Assembly: GCA_036272935.1 (NCBI GenBank)
Contig: DATAXP010000154.1
Coordinates: 1 to 64,000 of the forward strand
Source: DATAXP01 sp036272935
GTDB lineage: Bacteria > Planctomycetota > Planctomycetia > Pirellulales > PNKZ01
Length of the DNA: 64,000 nucleotides
Reading direction: 5' to 3'
The notes beneath the pieces are model-generated. The model made no database searches, had not been told where the DNA came from, and saw only the letters and a list, made by a program, of their open reading frames with translations. The stretch's first letter is position 1, and the number at the start of each line of letters is the position of its first letter. The position numbers and the translations under genes are program-made. Of this stretch, positions 59,538-64,000 are shown one piece after another.

Positions 59538-61190
59538 ATGGGACGATATCGACGCTTTCGGCGAAGCTGGTGGGGCACGCTCGAAGACGCGCTGGCTTGG
59601 TCGGTATCGTGGATCGTGCAGATGCTGATGCTGCCGGTGGTTTGGCTGTCGCACATGCAACGGTCGATCGGCTTCTTCCTGTCGCGCTTTCGGCGGCGCG
59701 GGGGACGCACCAATTGGTTCTTGGCGGTGCCGGCGCTTTTGATGCGTCCGGTATTTGAATTCGGCCGGCTGTTGCGATGGATTGTCGATCTGGCGATTGG
59801 CTGGTGGCCGCAAGCCCAGTGGCGGTTCCTGTTTCAAGGAATGCCGGCGATCTTGTTCGCCGGGCTGGCGATTGTGCCGATCGTCGGTCCGACTGCGACG
59901 AAGGATACGCAGCAGTACTACGAGGCGGCCCGCGACGCGTTCGACCGCAAAGACTACGCGGCTGCCGAGGTGTTTTATCGGGCGCTGGTGCAGCTCGAGC
60001 CTGGGAACGACGTGTTCCGCTACAACCTGGCGAAAACCGTCGAAGAGGAAGGGAAGCACGACGAGGCACTGGCGATTATGACGACGCTGGCCCCGCGCGA
60101 TTCGCAGGGATTCGCGCCGGCCCACCTGTGGCAGGCGGTGCAACTGCTGCGCGATCCGACTGGCGGCCAGGCGGCGGTCGAGTTGGCCGAGGCGCATTTG
60201 CTGCGGGCAGTGCGCGGGCGTGGGCAGGTGGCCACCGACGCCCACGCATTCCTCGGACAGTTGTACCTGGCTTCAGGCCGGTTGAAGCAGGCGGAGGAGC
60301 ATTTTGCGGCCGCGACGGACGGTCGCCCGGAATTGTGGATCGCCCTGGCCCGGGTCCACGTGTTGCAGGGACAGCGCGAGGTGGGCCGCCGCGACGCCGA
60401 AAAAGCGCTCGAGATTTACGGCCGCCTGGAGCAGTCCGACCTGGACGACCACGAATCGCGTCTGTTCACGTCCGAGGCGCTTACGTTCCTGGAGCGGTTC
60501 AGCGATGCGGCGGCGGTGCTCGACAAGGGCTACAAAATCAGCACCGATCCGCGTTATCCGGTGGCCCTGGGACGGGTGTACTTGACCTGGGCCGAAGCGC
60601 AAAGGCGATCGCCGCAAGCCAGGACGGCGGATATCCAAGCGCTGCTCATCCGCTCGTTCGAGTGCGATCCGACCAGCCGGCTGTTGCTGCGGCGGCTGAT
60701 TAACGGCCTCAAAGCCGACGGCGCCGAGGCTGAAATTGTGCGCGGCGTGGTGCGGGCTGCCTTGGGACGTGGTAAGTCGCTGGAAGTGGTCAACGTGCTG
60801 CTTTCGGTCGATGCTTCCGACCGGGGCGAGATGGATTCTGCCCAGATTTACCTCACGCGGGCACGGCAGATCGATCGCCGGGTACCACGATTGATCAGCG
60901 ACATGGCGCATTCGTACGTCGATTTTCCGCCGCCGAGCGTCGCACAGGCGATGGGGCTGGTCGAACTCGGGCTGAAAATCTGGCCCGACGATCCCGATCT
61001 GCGTTCTTGCCGTGGCGATTTGAATGCCCGCAACGGGCAATGGCTCGACGCGCTGATGGACTTGGAGGTTGCCGTGCGAGCGAAGCCGAACGATCGGAAC
61101 CTGCACCGGCTGATTGGCGAGGTGTACCAGCAAATGGGCATGGCCGACAAAGCGGCCGACCATTTCCGCCGTTATCAACAAATCAAGTAA
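59538..61190 (+). CDS. Membrane-anchored TPR protein
   Basis: 550 residues from ATG 59538. Three hydrophobic segments in the first 115 residues (WSVSWIVQMLMLPVVWL, FLAVPALLMRPVFEF and MPAILFAGLAIVPIVGP) are followed by a long helical, tetratricopeptide-rich region starting YYEAARDAFDRKDYAAAEVF. The repeats are clear: VFYRALVQLEPGNDVFRYNL, AHAFLGQLYLASGRLKQAEE, and a final LHRLIGEVYQQMGMADKAAD. Probably a protein-protein scaffold facing the periplasm. No partner is identified. The next gene (TPR) follows by 203 bases. Confidence 0.8.
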   Translation: MGRYRRFRRSWWGTLEDALAWSVSWIVQMLMLPVVWLSHMQRSIGFFLSRFRRRGGRTNWFLAVPALLMRPVFEFGRLLRWIVDLAIGWWPQAQWRFLFQGMPAILFAGLAIVPIVGPTATKDTQQYYEAARDAFDRKDYAAAEVFYRALVQLEPGNDVFRYNLAKTVEEEGKHDEALAIMTTLAPRDSQGFAPAHLWQAVQLLRDPTGGQAAVELAEAHLLRAVRGRGQVATDAHAFLGQLYLASGRLKQAEEHFAAATDGRPELWIALARVHVLQGQREVGRRDAEKALEIYGRLEQSDLDDHESRLFTSEALTFLERFSDAAAVLDKGYKISTDPRYPVALGRVYLTWAEAQRRSPQARTADIQALLIRSFECDPTSRLLLRRLINGLKADGAEAEIVRGVVRAALGRGKSLEVVNVLLSVDASDRGEMDSAQIYLTRARQIDRRVPRLISDMAHSYVDFPPPSVAQAMGLVELGLKIWPDDPDLRSCRGDLNARNGQWLDALMDLEVAVRAKPNDRNLHRLIGEVYQQMGMADKAADHFRRYQQIK

Positions 61191-61393
61191 GAAAACGGCT
61201 CCCGCGGCAACTGTCTTGTCGCTTGTGCGTTCTGCATGGAATTGGGAGCTTGTGAAAGTTGTTCAATTCTCAATTTCCGCGCGCCAAACCGTTGAACGGA
61301 AGGTGCCTTTTCCTGTTAAATGCAGCGAACGAAACTAGACCGCCGCATATTCCCCCGTCTTTTACATATTCGCGTTTCCTGGGAGACCCACGC

Positions 61394-62986
61394 ATGCCGT
61401 TCCTTGGACTAAATTCGTTACTCGCGCGGTACTCGATCGCAGGCGCCGCGCTACTGGTAGTGCTTGGCACTGCCCCGTCAGCAATGGCGAAGCTGGATGA
61501 GAACCAGCTCAACGTTTTCGGCCTCGATCCGAAATACAATGGCAAGGGCTCCGAGGAGCTGGAAAAGGCTTGGAAATCGCTGCAGGAAGGGAACGGCGAC
61601 CGGGCTTTTGAGCTGTTGAAAAACGCCAAGTCAGAAGACAAGGCTCTGCCGCCGGCGCGCGTGCTGTTGGCGCGAATGTTGTTTGCCGCCAATCAGCCGC
61701 AGCTCATCAATCTGGCTCGGCAGACGCTTGAGAAGGCCGCCGCCGATCCCGACGACAGCAAGAGCCCCGAAGTGCCGCTGTTGTTTGGCAACTTGGCCGT
61801 GGCTGAGGGGCGCCTATCGGACGCCGAACTGCAATATACAAAAGCCCTATCGCAGGCACCGATGGTGTTTTCGCCGAACCCCAAGGATCCGGCATTTCAG
61901 CGTTTCCAACGCCAAGTGTACGCGGGTTTGACTAGCGTTTACGAAGCACGACAAGATTGGCTTAAAGCCAAGCAGTCGGCGATGTCGTGGCTCGAAGCAG
62001 CCCAGAACGACAAGTCGCAGCAAGCCGCGGCTGAAAGCCGGCTGGGTCGGTCGGCGTTCCTTTCCGGTGACCGAGAGGCGGCTCGCGATCATTTCGAGAA
62101 GGCCTATGGCGACGATTCCAAGATCGAGTACCCGTTGATCTCGCTGGGGCTGATGGCCTCGCAAGCCAACGAGCCGGACAAAAAGCCGACGGCCGAAGAG
62201 TACTTCGATGAAGCACTGGCTGCGGCCGACAGCGGCAAGGTGAAGGACTCGAAAACCGTGGCGGCCATTCACGCCCAGGTTTCGCAGTGGATGCTGCTCA
62301 ACAGCAAGACCGAGGAAGCGGCCAAGCAGGCCGTCAAGGCGATGAACGCCGACCCTAACTCCGACGCGTTTAAGCGACTGTGCGGGTTGATCGCCTTGTA
62401 TCAGAAGAACTATCCGGAAGCGGAGCGCCTCTTCTCGGAAATGTACAACAAGAATCCGGCCGACTTCGGCGCCAGCAACAGCTTGGCCTTGGCACTGATT
62501 GAAGACAATGGCAAAGACGCGACCGCTAAGCATGATCGGGCTGTGAGCATTGCCGAGGTCAATGCCCGCGCCAATCCGCGTTCGGTCGAGGCAGCGGCCA
62601 CGCTGGGCTGGATCTACTTCAAGCAGAAGCGAATGGCCGAGGCCGAGCAGGCGTTGAAGGCCGCCTTGTCGGTCGGCCAGGCCAGTTCCGATACGGCTTA
62701 CTACTATGCCAACGTGTTGATCGCAGCCAACCGCTTCGACGACGCGATCAAGGTGCTGCAGCAAGCGCTGGCGGTGACGGGACCGTTTGCCCATCGTCGC
62801 GACGCCGAAGAATTGCTGCACCGTTACCGCCCGGACATCGACATTCAGTCACTGAAGCAGGAGAAGGTGTCGGCCACGACGAGCGGCAAGAGCAGTTCGT
62901 CGACCACCGACGAAGAAGAGAAGAGCGAGTCGAGCAAGCCAAGTAAGCCAACGCCGGTCCCCGGCAAGTCGTCGAGCGGCAAGTAA
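61394..62986 (+). CDS. Exported TPR protein
   Basis: 530 residues from ATG 61394 with GGGAGA upstream; the longer frame (61259) lacks a good start. A signal peptide ends TAPSAMA-KLDE. About 8-10 tetratricopeptide repeats fill the mature chain, for example LFGNLAVAEGRLSDAELQYT, AFKRLCGLIALYQKNYPEAE, TLGWIYFKQKRMAEAEQALK and DTAYYYANVLIAANRFDDAI. The tail is Ser/Lys-rich and disordered (KSSSSTTDEEEKSE). It may pair with the membrane TPR protein just upstream as a periplasmic scaffold. No catalytic domain. Confidence 0.82.
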   Translation: MPFLGLNSLLARYSIAGAALLVVLGTAPSAMAKLDENQLNVFGLDPKYNGKGSEELEKAWKSLQEGNGDRAFELLKNAKSEDKALPPARVLLARMLFAANQPQLINLARQTLEKAAADPDDSKSPEVPLLFGNLAVAEGRLSDAELQYTKALSQAPMVFSPNPKDPAFQRFQRQVYAGLTSVYEARQDWLKAKQSAMSWLEAAQNDKSQQAAAESRLGRSAFLSGDREAARDHFEKAYGDDSKIEYPLISLGLMASQANEPDKKPTAEEYFDEALAAADSGKVKDSKTVAAIHAQVSQWMLLNSKTEEAAKQAVKAMNADPNSDAFKRLCGLIALYQKNYPEAERLFSEMYNKNPADFGASNSLALALIEDNGKDATAKHDRAVSIAEVNARANPRSVEAAATLGWIYFKQKRMAEAEQALKAALSVGQASSDTAYYYANVLIAANRFDDAIKVLQQALAVTGPFAHRRDAEELLHRYRPDIDIQSLKQEKVSATTSGKSSSSTTDEEEKSESSKPSKPTPVPGKSSSGK

Positions 62987-63007
62987 GGTTGCCGCAGCGC
63001 GATCGTT

Positions 63008-63047
63008 GCCCCCCGCACGCTTATACAGCGTGCGGGGGGCTTTTTTT
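63008..63047 (+). terminator. Strong intrinsic terminator of the TPR gene
   Basis: GCCCCCCGCACGC (63008-63020) and GCGTGCGGGGGGC (63028-63040) form a perfect 13-bp stem over a 7-base loop, followed by seven T residues. The convergent DUF218 gene ends in the loop (stop at 63021). Confidence 0.92.
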
Positions 63048-63767
63048 GCGCGCCAACCTTCTGACCAACGCCGTGGCAACGATACAAGCGATCGCGATGG
63101 CCGCCACCCAGTACGCGCCGTTACCGTATCGCAGCCAATACGCCAGCAGCTTGACGTACTCGCTGGTGTAGGCGTTCAGCCCGCTGGCGACGTGCCACCA
63201 CCGCTGGGGCCGAAAATCGTCCGATGGCGCGGAGATCATGACCAGGCGCACTGGCGAGCCGGCCAGCACGCGCTCGAATACCCAGCGAGCACGGCGGGTG
63301 TGAAAGTCGTTGGTGACCACGGCCAGCGACGTGGCATGCTCGCCGGCCAGCCACTTGGCAACTGCCCGAGCATCGTCGAACGTGCTGAGATTAGCCCCTT
63401 CGAGCAGTACGATCTTTTCCTGCGACACGCCGCGCGCCAGCAACACCTTGCGCACGACGTAATCGTCGGCAAACGCGCGCTCTTCGATCACCTCGACGCC
63501 GCGACGCGCTTGGGGAATGATCGCACGGTCGGCAAGTCCCACACGCACCAGGGCCGCCGCCACGAACGGCCGTGTGTTCGGTTCGCCCGAAAGCACGACG
63601 ACAGCATCGACCGGGCACGGTTCCTCTCCGACGTCGAGCCACATGCCCATCGCCGCCAGGACTGGTACCCGTACGAAGTATCCTACGGCAACCAGCGCCA
63701 ATGCGCCACACAGCACCGTCGTGCAGCCCAGAACTCGCCGTCGTGGCTTTCGTTCGTCGGTGCTCAA
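63021..63767 (-). CDS. DUF218 / YdcF-like membrane protein
   Basis: 248 residues from the TTG at 63767, which overlaps the preceding stop as TTGA; the longer frame to 63932 would lie within that gene. An N-terminal helix (LGCTTVLCGALALVAVGYFV) and a C-terminal helix (AAIAIACIVATALV) flank a DUF218 domain with the markers AVVVLSGEPNTR and LLEGANLSTFDDARAVAKWL, and the nucleotide-like VVTNDFHTRRARWVF. DUF218 members (SanA/ElyC/YdcF) act in envelope biogenesis or cofactor binding. Likely in operon with the truncated gene next to it. Confidence 0.8.
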   Translation of the reverse strand: MSTDERKPRRRVLGCTTVLCGALALVAVGYFVRVPVLAAMGMWLDVGEEPCPVDAVVVLSGEPNTRPFVAAALVRVGLADRAIIPQARRGVEVIEERAFADDYVVRKVLLARGVSQEKIVLLEGANLSTFDDARAVAKWLAGEHATSLAVVTNDFHTRRARWVFERVLAGSPVRLVMISAPSDDFRPQRWWHVASGLNAYTSEYVKLLAYWLRYGNGAYWVAAIAIACIVATALVRRLARKKSPPHAV

Positions 63768-64000
63768 AGATGCGACCCGCTGTGCAGCGATTTGCTGCGC
63801 AGCGATTTCTCGTATTGGTCCGGGTCCCAGTCGTCCGGCTCGGGGTGCATTTCTCCGAAACAGACTTCGATCGCCAGGCCAATCCAGGCGCTCAGCAGTG
63901 ATTTGGCCGAGAGCCGATCGCGCCACCAGCAACGCTCGTCAAGCTCCCGGTCGGCAATGGCCACGATCCGCATGCGCTGGGCTAGCGCCGGCTCGACGTA
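63764..64000 (-). CDS. C-terminal end of an unrecognised gene (5' part outside window)
   Basis: The frame is open to the window edge (78 codons visible) and ends at 63764. An internal ATG at 63973 exists, but the preceding YVEPALAQR is open, so the true start is probably beyond the window. It contains IADRELDERCWWRDRLSAKS, LLSAWIGLAIEVCFGEMHPE and PDDWDPDQYEKSLRS. No family recognised. It is coupled to the DUF218 gene by a TTGA overlap. Confidence 0.55.
   Translation of the reverse strand, partial: YVEPALAQRMRIVAIADRELDERCWWRDRLSAKSLLSAWIGLAIEVCFGEMHPEPDDWDPDQYEKSLRSKSLHSGSHL

Overview
The window reads as chromosomal DNA of a planctomycete (Planctomycetota, probably near the Pirellulales). 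This rests on gene content rather than any marker gene: a PVC-type propeller/HEAT/CxxCH cytochrome, a DUF1080 protein, a DUF58 protein, a propeller protein paired with a LarA-like protein, TIM-barrel sugar-phosphate isomerase and TPR proteins, a high G+C content (about 65-68% where counted by hand), frequent GTG starts, and many hairpin repeats at gene ends. I found no rRNA, tRNA, CRISPR array, transposase or phage gene.

Layout. 1-5.7 kb: secreted and envelope proteins (a Gly-rich protein cut by the window edge, a small lipoprotein, an OprP-like porin, a PDZ protein, an unknown secreted protein). 5.8-8.5 kb: aldehyde dehydrogenase plus a clear NAD-dependent formate dehydrogenase. 8.6-16.1 kb: VWA membrane protein, a ferritin-like candidate, a GT1 glycosyltransferase, glutamine-dependent NAD synthetase and a DUF58 protein. 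16.2-24.1 kb: A-type Fe-S carrier, DUF1080, HD hydrolase, esterase, Ser/Thr kinase, MmgE/PrpD. 24.2-33.9 kb: unknown secreted protein, Nramp-related transporter, NhaD-type antiporter, RMD1/DUF155 protein, propeller plus LarA-like pair, dicluster ferredoxin behind a perfect CRP-type palindrome, TIM-barrel protein.

33.9-36.8 kb is the most accessory-looking stretch. A beta-class DNA methyltransferase, a low-G+C patatin phospholipase with a GAF-like C-terminal domain, and a small acidic protein lie in one direction. 36.9-42.0 kb holds a giant PVC cytochrome, a Cys-rich surface protein and a LOG-family protein. 42.2-45.0 kb holds the threonine-to-glycine pathway (tdh, kbl) with a MazF-like toxin and its antitoxin inserted between the two enzymes. 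45.1-51.1 kb is a DAB-type inorganic-carbon uptake operon with DabA followed by two different NuoL/DabB-like membrane subunits.

51.4-59.4 kb combines a TonB-dependent receptor, a PhyH-type dioxygenase, an MFS carrier, an ArsI/CadI-type dioxygenase fused to a methyltransferase-like half-domain, a TonB protein, an ArsR repressor with a vicinal Cys pair and an aldo/keto reductase. Together these suggest metal(loid) or organoarsenical handling. A perfect 10-bp inverted repeat sits just before the dioxygenase gene. 59.5-64 kb: two TPR proteins, a DUF218 protein and the end of an unknown gene.

Gene ends are often marked by hairpins of several recognisable sequence families. These are listed separately because they look like dispersed elements rather than unrelated terminators.
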